DNA of 64,000 nucleotides from Bradyrhizobium sp. 132 (GTDB lineage: Bacteria > Pseudomonadota > Alphaproteobacteria > Rhizobiales > Xanthobacteraceae): contig NZ_JADPKY010000030.1 of assembly GCF_023074185.1 (NCBI RefSeq), forward strand, positions 168,244 through 232,243, in the 5' to 3' direction. Positions 1 to 7,518 of the stretch are shown piece by piece. The notes under the pieces are model-generated. The model was given only the letters and a program-made list of their open reading frames with translations, was not told the origin of the DNA and searched no databases. Both the position numbers and the translations under genes were made by a program. Each line of letters opens with the position of its first letter. Position 1 is the stretch's first letter.

Positions 1-535
1 TGAAGAAGCGCGGGAAGGAATAGCCGTCGAGGAAGGCGGTCTCGTCGATCTCGCGCGGCACGCCGGAGACGAAGCCTTCGAGGATCCAGACCGCCAGCGG
101 AACGTTGAAGATGCAGTGCGCGAGCGCCACCGCCCAGGGAGTATCGAACAGCCCGATCGCCGAGTAAAGATTGAAGAACGGCAGTGCATAGACCGCGGCC
201 GGCGCCATGCGGTTCGACAGCAGCCAGAAGAACAGATGCTTGTCACCGAGAAAACGGTAGCGCGAGAACGCGTAAGCCGCGGGCAACGCCACCGAGATCG
301 AGATGATGGTGTTGAGGACGACATATTCCAGCGAGTTGATGTAGCCGGAATACCAGCTCTCGTCGGTGAAGATGCGCTTGTAGTGCTGGAGCGTCGGGGC
401 GTGCGGCCACAGCGTCATCGTCGAGACGATTTCGGCGTTGGTCTTGAAGCTCATGTTGACGAGCCAGTAGATCGGCAACAGCAGGAAGATCAAAAACAAC
501 GCCATGATGAGGCGACGGCCGGGGATCGAATGCAT
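1..535 (-). CDS. glpQ: Glycerol ABC transporter permease, MalG family (partial, cut by left edge)
   Basis: Inner-membrane permease half of a carbohydrate-type ABC importer. The minus-strand frame from 535 to the window edge has no stop and covers about 178 codons. It begins MHSIPGRRL, followed by a hydrophobic first segment, and near the edge shows an EAA-type ATPase-docking loop (GVPREIDETAFLDGYS). The start ATG shares one base with the stop of the upstream permease gene (TGATG), so the two are translationally coupled. Two ATPases and glpD upstream match the rhizobial glpS-T-P-Q-U-V glycerol operon, so glycerol is the likely substrate. This is inferred from gene order. The C-terminus and any binding-protein gene lie outside the window. 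Confidence 0.85.
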   Translation of the reverse strand, partial: MHSIPGRRLIMALFLIFLLLPIYWLVNMSFKTNAEIVSTMTLWPHAPTLQHYKRIFTDESWYSGYINSLEYVVLNTIISISVALPAAYAFSRYRFLGDKHLFFWLLSNRMAPAAVYALPFFNLYSAIGLFDTPWAVALAHCIFNVPLAVWILEGFVSGVPREIDETAFLDGYSFPRFF

Positions 536-1437
536 CACGCGGCTCCTTCCTGCGGCTTCCGCTCGGCGCCGGCATTGGTCATGACCGTGTAGAAGATCCA
601 GCAGACGATCAGGATGATCAGATTGTAGACCAGCGACAGCGCGGCGGCCTTGCCGAGGTCGAACTGGCCGAGCGCGATCTTGACGAGCTCGATCGACACG
701 AAGGTCGTCGAATTGCCGGGCCCGCCGCCGGTAACGACGAATGGCTCGGTGTAGATCATGAACGAGTCCATGAAGCGCAGCAGCACCGCGATCAGCAGCA
801 CGCGGTTCATCTTGGGCAGCTGGATCGCCTTGAACACCGCCCAGCGCGAGGCGCCGTCGATTTGAGCTGCCTGGTAATAAGCATCGGGGATCGACTTCAG
901 GCCGGCATAACACAACAACGCGACCAGGCTGGTCCAGTGCCAGACGTCCATCACGATCACGGTGACCCAGGCATCGACGGCATTGGAGACGTAATTGTAG
1001 TCGATGCCGATCGCGTTGAGCACATAGCCGAGCAGGCCGATATCGGGGCGGCCAAAGATCTGCCAGATCGTGCCGACCACGTTCCAGGGGATCAACAGCG
1101 GCAGCGCGAGGATGACGAGGCAGGCCGCGACGGTCCAACCCTGGCGCGGCATCGACAGCGCGACGACGATGCCGAGCGGCACCTCGATCGCGAGGATCAC
1201 CATCGAGAAGAACAGATTGCGGCCGAGCGAGGCGAGGAAGCGGCCGCCGAGGTCGGTCGAAGGGTCGAGCAATTCCTTGAACCAGCCGACACCGTTCCAG
1301 AAGAACTGGTTGTTGCCGAAGGTGTCCTGCATCGAATAGTTCACCACCGTCATCAGCGGCAGCACTGCCGAGAAGGCGACGACCAGGAACACCGGCAGCA
1401 CCAGGAACCAGGCTTTTTGGTTGACGGTCTTGTCCAT
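535..1437 (-). CDS. glpP: Glycerol ABC transporter permease, MalF family
   Basis: A 300-residue inner-membrane permease pairing with the MalG-type permease just downstream. After a short cytoplasmic N-terminus there is a hydrophobic helix (about residues 10-33). Further membrane segments follow, then an EAA-type loop around residues 185-205 (KSIPDAYYQAAQIDGASR), where the ATPase docks. The length is typical for the MalF family without an extra periplasmic domain. Start and stop codons overlap those of the neighbours by one base at both ends (TGATG), which indicates tight translational coupling. The name follows the rhizobial glp operon order (ATPases, then P, then Q); glycerol specificity is inferred. 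Confidence 0.88.
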   Translation of the reverse strand: MDKTVNQKAWFLVLPVFLVVAFSAVLPLMTVVNYSMQDTFGNNQFFWNGVGWFKELLDPSTDLGGRFLASLGRNLFFSMVILAIEVPLGIVVALSMPRQGWTVAACLVILALPLLIPWNVVGTIWQIFGRPDIGLLGYVLNAIGIDYNYVSNAVDAWVTVIVMDVWHWTSLVALLCYAGLKSIPDAYYQAAQIDGASRWAVFKAIQLPKMNRVLLIAVLLRFMDSFMIYTEPFVVTGGGPGNSTTFVSIELVKIALGQFDLGKAAALSLVYNLIILIVCWIFYTVMTNAGAERKPQEGAA

Positions 1438-2522
1438 CAGGCGGCTCCCTCCACCAGAAGGCTGTCGGCATAAACGTGGACGTGCGACGGATCGAATTTC
1501 AGGCCGGCCGTGCCGTCCGGGCTGGTGAAGCCGGCCGGCGCCCGCGCCGCGAGTTTTGCATCACCGAGGCGCGCACGCGCAAAGCGGATGCGGCCGAGAT
1601 CGTCGATGCGTTCGATTTTTGCGCTGAGCAGGCCCGGTGCCGGCGCAACGGTTTCGACGAATTCGGGACGCACGCCGATCTCGATCTTCGCGCTTGCCGG
1701 AAGGCTGTCGTAGCTGCGATTGAGCGCGATGACGTGACCGTCGATCTTGGCCTCGCGGCCCCTCACCTCGGCCGGCAGGATGTTCATGCCGGGCGAGCCG
1801 ATGAAATAGCCGACGAAGGTGTGCGCGGGCTTGTCGAACAGCTCGGCCGGGGTGCCGCTTTGCACCACGCGGCCGTCATGCATGACGACGACGGTGTCTG
1901 CAAAGGTCAGCGCCTCGGTCTGGTCGTGGGTGACGTAGATCATCGTAAGGTCGAGCTCGCGATGCAGCGCCTTCAGCTTGGAGCGGAGCTGCCATTTCAG
2001 CTCGGGATCGATCACGGTGAGCGGCTCGTCGAACAGCACGGCGGCGACGTCGGAGCGCACCAGGCCGCGGCCGAGCGATATCTTCTGCTTGGCGTCAGCC
2101 GTGAGCCGCGTCGCCTTGCGGTTCAGATAGGGTTCGAGATCGAGCAGGCGGCCGATCTCGGCGACGCGCTTGTCGATCTCGGCCTTTGGCACGCCACGGT
2201 TCTTCAGTGGAAACGCCAGATTCTGCCCCACCGTCATGGTGTCGTAGATCACCGGAAACTGGAACACCTGGGCGATGTTGCGCTTCTGGGTTGACAGCGG
2301 TGTGATGTCCACCTCGTCGAACAGGATTTTCCCCCGCGACGGCGTGATGATGCCGGAAATGACATTGAGCAGCGTGGTCTTGCCGCAGCCGGACGGCCCG
2401 AGCAGCGCATAGGCGCCGCCCTGCCGCCAGGTCATGGTGACAGGCTTCAGGGCAAAGCTGTCCTGCGGCGCATCGTTGCCGCCGTAGGAGTGCGCGAGAT
2501 CGACGAGGTCAATGCGGGCCAT
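1437..2522 (-). CDS. glpT: Glycerol ABC transporter ATP-binding protein with degenerate signature motif
   Basis: A 361-residue sugar-type ABC ATPase with a C-terminal TOBE/MalK-like region. Visible motifs are Walker A GPSGCGKTT (42-50), Walker B VLFDEP (about 162-167) and an intact switch histidine in YVTHDQTEA (His199). The ABC signature, normally LSGGQ, reads LTADAKQ at 140-146. This protein can therefore bind nucleotide in its own Walker site but cannot offer a canonical signature to its partner. The ATPase encoded just upstream has the opposite defect. The stop overlaps the permease start by one base and the start is 12 bases after the upstream gene's stop. The name rests on operon order with glpD. 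Confidence 0.85.
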   Translation of the reverse strand: MARIDLVDLAHSYGGNDAPQDSFALKPVTMTWRQGGAYALLGPSGCGKTTLLNVISGIITPSRGKILFDEVDITPLSTQKRNIAQVFQFPVIYDTMTVGQNLAFPLKNRGVPKAEIDKRVAEIGRLLDLEPYLNRKATRLTADAKQKISLGRGLVRSDVAAVLFDEPLTVIDPELKWQLRSKLKALHRELDLTMIYVTHDQTEALTFADTVVVMHDGRVVQSGTPAELFDKPAHTFVGYFIGSPGMNILPAEVRGREAKIDGHVIALNRSYDSLPASAKIEIGVRPEFVETVAPAPGLLSAKIERIDDLGRIRFARARLGDAKLAARAPAGFTSPDGTAGLKFDPSHVHVYADSLLVEGAA

Positions 2523-2534
2523 GTCGCATCTCCC

Positions 2535-3614
2535 TTAGGTATTGCCGGGTGCGGCGACCAGACGGTCTGCCGCATCGAAAACGAAGACATCATTGGGATC
2601 GAGCACGGCGTCGATGGTCTGGCCGGGCTCGAACTCGTGCACGCCGTGCAACACCGCAACCCATTTCGATCCGTCGCGGGTCAGATGCACGAAACTCTCC
2701 GAACCGGTGATTTCGGTCACCGTTACCGTGGCATGGAAGGCGTGGCGATCGGCCTGGCCGTTGGCGAGCGCGAGCTGATGCGCGCGAAAGCCGACCCGGT
2801 AGGTGCCGTCGGCCAGCGACGAATACAGACCCGAGGCCGGCGACGCCGCGCCGCCGGCATATTGCACAGAGCCGTTCTTCTTCTCGATGCCGACGAGATT
2901 GAGCGGCGGGTCGGAGAATACCTGCGCGACGCGTAAAGTCTGCGGCCGGCGGTAGACGTTGGCGGTCTCATCGATCTGGAGCGCCTGACCCTGCCACATG
3001 CACACCGTGTTGCCGCCGAGCAGCAACGCCTCGGTTGGCTCGGTGGTGGCATAGACGAAGATCGCGCCGGAAGCCTCGAAGATGCGCGGGAGCTCGGCGC
3101 GCAGCTCCTCACGAAGCTTGTAGTCGAGATTGGCGAGCGGCTCGTCGAGCAGCACGAGATCGGCGCCCTTGACCAGCGCGCGCGCGATCGCGGTGCGCTG
3201 CTGCTGGCCACCGGAAAGCTGGAGCGGCGTGCGCTTCAGAAACGGCTCGAGCCTGAGCAGCCTTGCGGCTTCCGCCACGCGCGCCTCGATTTCAGCGCGC
3301 GGCTTGCCCTGCACACGCAAGGGCGACGCGATGTTCTCATAGACTGTAAGCGAGGGATAATTGATGAACTGCTGGTAGACCATCGCGACCGAACGCTTGC
3401 GCACGTCGGCGCCGGTGACGTCCTTGCCGTTGACCAAGATCTTGCCCGAAGTCGGCTTGTCGAGGCCTGCGAGCAGCCGCATGATCGAGGTCTTGCCCGA
3501 CAGCGTCGGCCCGAGCAGCACGTTGAGCGTACCGCTCTCGAGCGTCAGCGAGACGTCGCGGATGTGCGGGACGCCGTCGACAGTCCGGGTCACGTGATCG
3601 AGTGTCACCGTCAT
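2535..3614 (-). CDS. glpS: Glycerol ABC transporter ATP-binding protein with altered switch loop
   Basis: A 359-residue ABC ATPase and partner of the next gene. Walker A is GPTLSGKTS (35-43), the signature LSGGQQQR is intact (133-140), and Walker B is LVLLDEP (153-159). The switch region normally reading VTHDQTEA is ATTEPTEA, so Thr191 replaces the histidine needed for hydrolysis in this subunit's own site. The C-terminal third looks like a MalK-type regulatory region. The start ATG overlaps the glpD stop (ATGA). A heterodimer of two different ATPases, rather than a MalK-like homodimer, fits the rhizobial glycerol transporter. Confidence 0.85.
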   Translation of the reverse strand: MTVTLDHVTRTVDGVPHIRDVSLTLESGTLNVLLGPTLSGKTSIMRLLAGLDKPTSGKILVNGKDVTGADVRKRSVAMVYQQFINYPSLTVYENIASPLRVQGKPRAEIEARVAEAARLLRLEPFLKRTPLQLSGGQQQRTAIARALVKGADLVLLDEPLANLDYKLREELRAELPRIFEASGAIFVYATTEPTEALLLGGNTVCMWQGQALQIDETANVYRRPQTLRVAQVFSDPPLNLVGIEKKNGSVQYAGGAASPASGLYSSLADGTYRVGFRAHQLALANGQADRHAFHATVTVTEITGSESFVHLTRDGSKWVAVLHGVHEFEPGQTIDAVLDPNDVFVFDAADRLVAAPGNT

Positions 3615-5161
3615 GAGCGTCCTCCGGCTTCCAGCAGGGGACTTTGCGGCACGGCGTGGGTCCTGATCCAGTCGTCAAGCGCCGCGATCTCGTCGGCACT
3701 TAGTCGCAGGCCGAGCTTTGAGCGGCGCCAGACTATGTCCTCGGCAGTGACGGCCCATTCGTTGGCCATGAGATAGCGGACCTCGCGCTCGCTCAGCGTC
3801 GCGCCGAAGGCCTGGCCGAGATCGGCCGCGGATTTCGCATCCCCGAGCAGCTTGATCGCCTTTGTGCCATAGGCGCGCGCGAGTCGCCGCGCATGCTCGT
3901 GGCTGAGGAAGGGATAGCCGCGCTGAAGCTCCGCGATCAGGCCGTCGACATCGGAGACGCCCATGTCGCCGCCGGGCAGCGGCCATTTGCCGGTCCAGCC
4001 CTCGCGCGCCTTCGCACTGCGAAGATAGGGCGCGAGCCGCTCCAGCGCCTCCTCGGCGAGACGGCGGTAGGTCGTGATCTTGCCGCCATAGATCGACAGC
4101 AGCGGCACGCCGCCGGGCGTGTCGAGCTCGAACACGTAGTCGCGCGTCGCGGCCTTGGCTTCGCTGGCGCCGTCGTCATAGAGCGGGCGCACGCCGGAAT
4201 AGGTCCAGACCACGTCGTCAGGCGTGACCGGCTTGGCCAGATATTCGCTTGCCGCGGTGCAGAGATACTGGATCTCCTCGGCCGTCGCCTTCACCTTGGC
4301 CGGATCGCCGTCATAGTCGCGGTCGGTGGTGCCGATCAGCGTGAAATCGTCCTGATACGGGATCACGAAGATGATGCGGCCGTCCGCGTTCTGGAACATG
4401 TAGGCGCGGTCGTGGTCGTAGAGTTTTTTCACGACGATGTGCGAGCCCTGCACCAGGCGCACCTTGGCTTTCGCGTTGACGCCGGCGCCACTGCCGAGCA
4501 CGTCCTCGACCCAGGGCCCGCCGGCATTGACGAGCGCACGAGCCTGGATCGACGAGCGCGCGCCGGTCAGCGTGTCGATCATGCTGACGGTCCAGATGCC
4601 GTCGGACTGCTTGATATCCGTCGCCCGGGTGCGGGTGCGGATCTCGGCGCCCTTGTCGGCGGCGTCGCGCGCGTTGAGCACGACGAGACGGGCGTCATCG
4701 ACGAAGCAGTCGGAATATTCGAACGCGCGGGTATAGCGGTTCGGGATCAGCGGGCGACCGACCTCGTCACGCCTGAGATCGACCGAGCGGGTCGCCGGCA
4801 ACAGATGGCGGCCGCCGATATGGTCATAGAGGAAGAGGCCGAGGCGCAGCAGCCAGGCCGGTCGCAGGCCTGCATGGTGCGGCAGAACGAAACGTAAGGG
4901 GCGAATGATGTGGGGTGCGATGCCCCAGAGGATCTCGCGCTCGATCAGCGCCTCGCGGACCAGGCGAAACTCGTAATATTCGAGATAGCGCAGGCCGCCA
5001 TGCACCAGTTTAGTCGACCAGGACGACGTCCCGCTCGCCAGATCGTTCATTTCGCACAGGAAAACCGTGTTGCCACGGCCCACCGCGTCGCGCGCGATGC
5101 CGCAGCCGTTAACACCGCCTCCAATGATGGCGAGGTCAAAAATACGCTCCAACAGACGCAT
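3611..5161 (-). CDS. glpD: FAD-dependent glycerol-3-phosphate dehydrogenase
   Basis: Oxidises sn-glycerol 3-phosphate to dihydroxyacetone phosphate at the inner membrane and passes electrons to quinone. The 516-residue protein starts with the FAD-binding Rossmann motif IGGGVNGCGIARDA (about 13-26) and continues with GTSSWSTKLVHGGLRYLEYYE, a GlpD hallmark, then GGPWVEDVLG near the middle. The C-terminus carries the family's helical domain (YLMANEWAVTAEDIVWRRSKLGL). It is the first gene of the minus-strand glycerol operon and overlaps glpS by four bases. A perfect 11-base inverted repeat lies 34-70 bases upstream of the start. No glpK is visible in the window. Confidence 0.96.
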   Translation of the reverse strand: MRLLERIFDLAIIGGGVNGCGIARDAVGRGNTVFLCEMNDLASGTSSWSTKLVHGGLRYLEYYEFRLVREALIEREILWGIAPHIIRPLRFVLPHHAGLRPAWLLRLGLFLYDHIGGRHLLPATRSVDLRRDEVGRPLIPNRYTRAFEYSDCFVDDARLVVLNARDAADKGAEIRTRTRATDIKQSDGIWTVSMIDTLTGARSSIQARALVNAGGPWVEDVLGSGAGVNAKAKVRLVQGSHIVVKKLYDHDRAYMFQNADGRIIFVIPYQDDFTLIGTTDRDYDGDPAKVKATAEEIQYLCTAASEYLAKPVTPDDVVWTYSGVRPLYDDGASEAKAATRDYVFELDTPGGVPLLSIYGGKITTYRRLAEEALERLAPYLRSAKAREGWTGKWPLPGGDMGVSDVDGLIAELQRGYPFLSHEHARRLARAYGTKAIKLLGDAKSAADLGQAFGATLSEREVRYLMANEWAVTAEDIVWRRSKLGLRLSADEIAALDDWIRTHAVPQSPLLEAGGRS

Positions 5162-5194
5162 CCCCCGGCGACCGCCCGTTCAATCGAGCGGTTA

Positions 5195-5231
5195 CTTTCG
5201 TTTTTGATTAGATCACACCGAAAAACGAAAG
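5195..5231. promoter_or_regulatory. Candidate GlpR operator upstream of glpD
   Basis: CTTTCGTTTTT at 5195-5205 is matched exactly by AAAAACGAAAG at 5221-5231, an 11-base inverted repeat with a 15-base spacer. TTTCG/CGAAA half-sites suit a DeoR-family regulator such as GlpR. The location just before the glpD operon makes it the best candidate control site. The assignment is inference. Confidence 0.55.
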
Positions 5232-5360
5232 CAAGATGAAAGAGAGAAGAAAGGAAGTGAAAGCGGAACTTTTAAGTGGGGCAGACAGACGCGGAATTGA
5301 GCAGCCTGGGCCGGCAATTCCAGCGGCAAAAGCACCCTTGAATGCTTAGCTTCAGAGAAT
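5232..5360. other. Gene-free spacer with purine-rich tract
   Basis: Between the glpD operator and the toxin-antitoxin promoter. Bases 5229-5260 are almost all purine on the plus strand. I see no convincing gene, hairpin terminator or tRNA here. Confidence 0.4.
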
Positions 5361-5362
5361 TA

Positions 5363-5379
5363 TAGTCATAGTAGTCATA
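5363..5379 (+). promoter_or_regulatory. Direct repeat before the Phd/VapC-like module
   Basis: TAGTCATA occurs at 5363-5370 and again at 5372-5379, nine bases apart start to start, ending 15 bases before the antitoxin ATG. Antitoxins of this class usually repress their own promoter, so this is a plausible binding site. No experimental basis. Confidence 0.35.
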
Positions 5380-5394
5380 TTGGTCGATATTCTC

Positions 5395-5679
5395 ATGGCC
5401 GACTCCAACACTGCACCCGATGCGCTTCCAACCGATGACATCTGGACGCTTGCCAACGCCAAGGCACGGCTTTCCGAGGTGATCGACCGCGCCCAGTCCG
5501 GCCCGCAGGTCATCACCCGTCACGGCAGGCCCAATGCGGTTGTCGTTTCCGCCGACGAGTGGGCGCGCAAGACGGCGCGCAAAGGCACGCTGGCCGAATT
5601 CCTGCTGGCGTCGCCATTACGCGGCGCCGACCTCGATCTTGAACGCATGCACGACACGCCGCGCGACGAGATGCCGTGA
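5395..5679 (+). CDS. Phd/YefM-family antitoxin
   Basis: A 94-residue antitoxin. The N-terminal half has the Phd/YefM DNA-binding fold signature: WTLANAKARLSEVIDRA, then GPQVITRHGRPNAVVVSADEW. The C-terminal tail (about 65-94) is the part expected to wrap the toxin. I chose ATG 5395 over an in-frame TTG at 5380, because the TTG would begin within the repeat region. Its TGA overlaps the GTG start of the toxin gene (GTGA), the usual coupled arrangement. It probably neutralises the PIN toxin and represses the pair. Confidence 0.85.
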   Translation: MADSNTAPDALPTDDIWTLANAKARLSEVIDRAQSGPQVITRHGRPNAVVVSADEWARKTARKGTLAEFLLASPLRGADLDLERMHDTPRDEMP

Positions 5680-6101
5680 ACTTGCTGCTCGACACCAAGG
5701 TGCTCTCGGAGGTTCGGCGGCCGACGCCTTCCCCGAAAGTTTTGGCGTGGCTCGATACGATCGACGAGGACCGCGCCTTCATCAGCGTGGCATCGATCGC
5801 GGAGCTTCGCCGTGGCATCGCACTGCTGGATGACGGCGGCCGGCGCGCGGCACTGACTGCCTGGCTCACGCATGATCTGCCGGAGCGTTTTGCCGGGCGC
5901 ATCCTGCCGATCGACCATGCGGTCGCCGAGCGCTGGGGCGACCTGATGGCGCAGAGCCGCCGCAGCGGCATCGCTCTGTCCGTGATAGATGGATTCTTCA
6001 GCGCGACCGCGCTCGCAAACGACCTCACACTCGCCACACGCAATGTGAAGGATTTTGCGGCATTCGGCGTCGTGCTGCTCAACCCGTGGGACGACGTATA
6101 A
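5676..6101 (+). CDS. PIN-domain ribonuclease toxin, VapC/FitB type
   Basis: A 141-residue PIN-domain toxin, expected to cleave RNA when freed from its antitoxin. Acidic active-site positions are visible: Asp in NLLLDTKVLSE near the start, Glu in ISVASIAELRRG, and Asp in SVIDGFFSATAL, followed by LATRNVKDF, which is typical of FitB-like members. The start is GTG at 5676, overlapping the antitoxin stop by four bases. The pair sits between glpD and glpR-like genes that are adjacent in related rhizobial loci, which suggests insertion. Confidence 0.87.
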   Translation: MNLLLDTKVLSEVRRPTPSPKVLAWLDTIDEDRAFISVASIAELRRGIALLDDGGRRAALTAWLTHDLPERFAGRILPIDHAVAERWGDLMAQSRRSGIALSVIDGFFSATALANDLTLATRNVKDFAAFGVVLLNPWDDV

Positions 6102-6127
6102 GACTAAGACGTCGGCCGACCCAAAAC

Positions 6128-6688
6128 TCAGGGCAGCAGCCCTGCCGCCCTGTAAGCCTCGATCGCCTGGTCGTAGACCGCGATGTCGCCTCGCCCGCGC
6201 GCGACGAGCTGTGCGCCCTCGACGGCCGCGAAGATCGCGAGCGCCCGCTGCTCAATCGCTCCCGTTGCCGCCTTCTTTCCACGCGACAGCAATTTGACCA
6301 GCCACCGGATGTTGACGTCGGTGAACCTGTCGACCTCAGCTCTGACTTCGGCCGGCAAGTCATCGTGCTCGGCGGCCATGATCCCGCACAGACACATCCT
6401 GTTGTCGTTCGACAGCGCGGAACGGAAGACGTCCGTATACATCCTCAGGCAGGCCCCGACGTCCTGCGAGGCTTCGAGGAACCCGTCGAAGATCTCGATC
6501 GCCTCGTCGGCATAGCGACGCGCAAGCGCGGCGCCAAGATCGCCCTTGGTCGGAAAATGATAGTGGACGCTGGCGCTCTTGACGCCCACCTCCTTCGCCA
6601 GGTCGCGAAAGCTCAGGCCGTTGTAGCCGCGCGCCTGCACCATCGCGCGGGCCGCATCCATGATCACCTGCTTGGTATCGGCCGTCAT
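6128..6688 (-). CDS. TetR-family repressor divergent from a glutathione S-transferase
   Basis: A 186-residue TetR-type regulator. The N-terminal helix-turn-helix spans about residues 5-50, with recognition region FRDLAKEVGVKSASVHYHFPTKGDL; the rest is the ligand-binding and dimer domain. I chose ATG 6688 rather than ATG 6700. A GGGGGCG Shine-Dalgarno sits five to ten bases before 6688, whereas the palindromic operator lies immediately before 6700 and leaves no ribosome site there. It is divergent from the GST gene. Two copies of one palindrome in the intergenic space suggest it represses both genes. The ligand is unknown, perhaps an electrophile detoxified by the GST. Confidence 0.88.
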   Translation of the reverse strand: MTADTKQVIMDAARAMVQARGYNGLSFRDLAKEVGVKSASVHYHFPTKGDLGAALARRYADEAIEIFDGFLEASQDVGACLRMYTDVFRSALSNDNRMCLCGIMAAEHDDLPAEVRAEVDRFTDVNIRWLVKLLSRGKKAATGAIEQRALAIFAAVEGAQLVARGRGDIAVYDQAIEAYRAAGLLP

Positions 6689-6700
6689 CGTCGCCCCCAT

Positions 6701-6718
6701 CTATCTATCGATAGATAG
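6701..6718. promoter_or_regulatory. TetR operator, copy 1
   Basis: CTATCTATCGATAGATAG is a perfect 18-base palindrome ending next to the tetR 5' region. The second copy is 45 bp further on. Twin sites in a divergent tetR/target spacer are the usual autoregulation layout. Confidence 0.8.
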
Positions 6719-6763
6719 CCGTTGACTCCGCCATTGCAAAGGCCCCATATCCGCCTGCCCACC

Positions 6764-6779
6764 TATCTATCGATAGATA
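6764..6779. promoter_or_regulatory. TetR operator, copy 2
   Basis: TATCTATCGATAGATA, a 16-base perfect palindrome identical to the core of copy 1. It directly abuts the AAAGGA ribosome-binding site of the GST gene, so bound repressor would cover the promoter-leader region. Confidence 0.8.
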
Positions 6780-6792
6780 AAGGAATGTTCTC

Positions 6793-7479
6793 ATGAAAAT
6801 CTACGACCGGCCCGGATTTCCCAATTCCTCGCGCATTCGCATCGTCCTTTCCGAAAAGGGACTCGACGACCGGGTCGAGTTCGTCAGCGTCGATTTGATC
6901 GGGGCAGAGCACAAGCAGGCGCCGTTTCTCGCGATCAACCCCTCGGGGAAAATCCCGGTGCTCGAACTCGATGACGGCACCTTGATCTCGGAGTCGACGG
7001 CCATCACCGAATATCTGGACCATCTCGATGGCCATCCGGTCCTCACCGGCAGGACACCGCGCGAGAAGGCGGTGATCCACATGATGCAGAATCGCGCCGA
7101 GGCCGAGCTCATGGGCGCGGTCGACGGCTACTTTCACTATGCCACGTCGGGCCTCGGACCTGCGATGCAGCCCTATGTGGCTCCGGAATGGGCCGGCAGG
7201 AAGGAATGGGGTGAGCGACAGCGCGCCAGGTTCATCCGCGGCATGAATTATTTCGACGGCGTCCTGAAGAACACACCGTTCGTTGCCGGCGACGCCTTCT
7301 CGATGGCGGATATCACGGTCTTTGCGAGCCTGGACTTCGCTGGCGCAGCGGGGATATCGATTCCCGATGCGTGCAAATCCCTCATCGCTTGGCGGGAAAG
7401 AGTATCAAATCTGCCAAGCGTCAAGAACCGGACAGGTCGAGATTTCCTGCCGGAGGACCTGAAGCGTTTTGGTCTGTGA
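6793..7479 (+). CDS. Glutathione S-transferase
   Basis: Cytosolic enzyme of 228 residues that conjugates glutathione to electrophiles. The thioredoxin-like N-terminal domain (about 1-80) starts MKIYDRPGFPNSSRIRIVLSEKGL and contains the glutathione-binding stretch NPSGKIPVLELDDGTLISESTAITEYL. The helical C-terminal domain ends with the N-capping region AGDAFSMADITVFASLDFA. The AAAGGA ribosome site is eight bases before ATG 6793. It is divergent from the TetR gene and likely under its control. The substrate cannot be told from sequence. Confidence 0.92.
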   Translation: MKIYDRPGFPNSSRIRIVLSEKGLDDRVEFVSVDLIGAEHKQAPFLAINPSGKIPVLELDDGTLISESTAITEYLDHLDGHPVLTGRTPREKAVIHMMQNRAEAELMGAVDGYFHYATSGLGPAMQPYVAPEWAGRKEWGERQRARFIRGMNYFDGVLKNTPFVAGDAFSMADITVFASLDFAGAAGISIPDACKSLIAWRERVSNLPSVKNRTGRDFLPEDLKRFGL

Positions 7480-7518
7480 ACTGCGGCGTGATGTCAGCTC
7501 CGGATCGATCGCAGCCAT

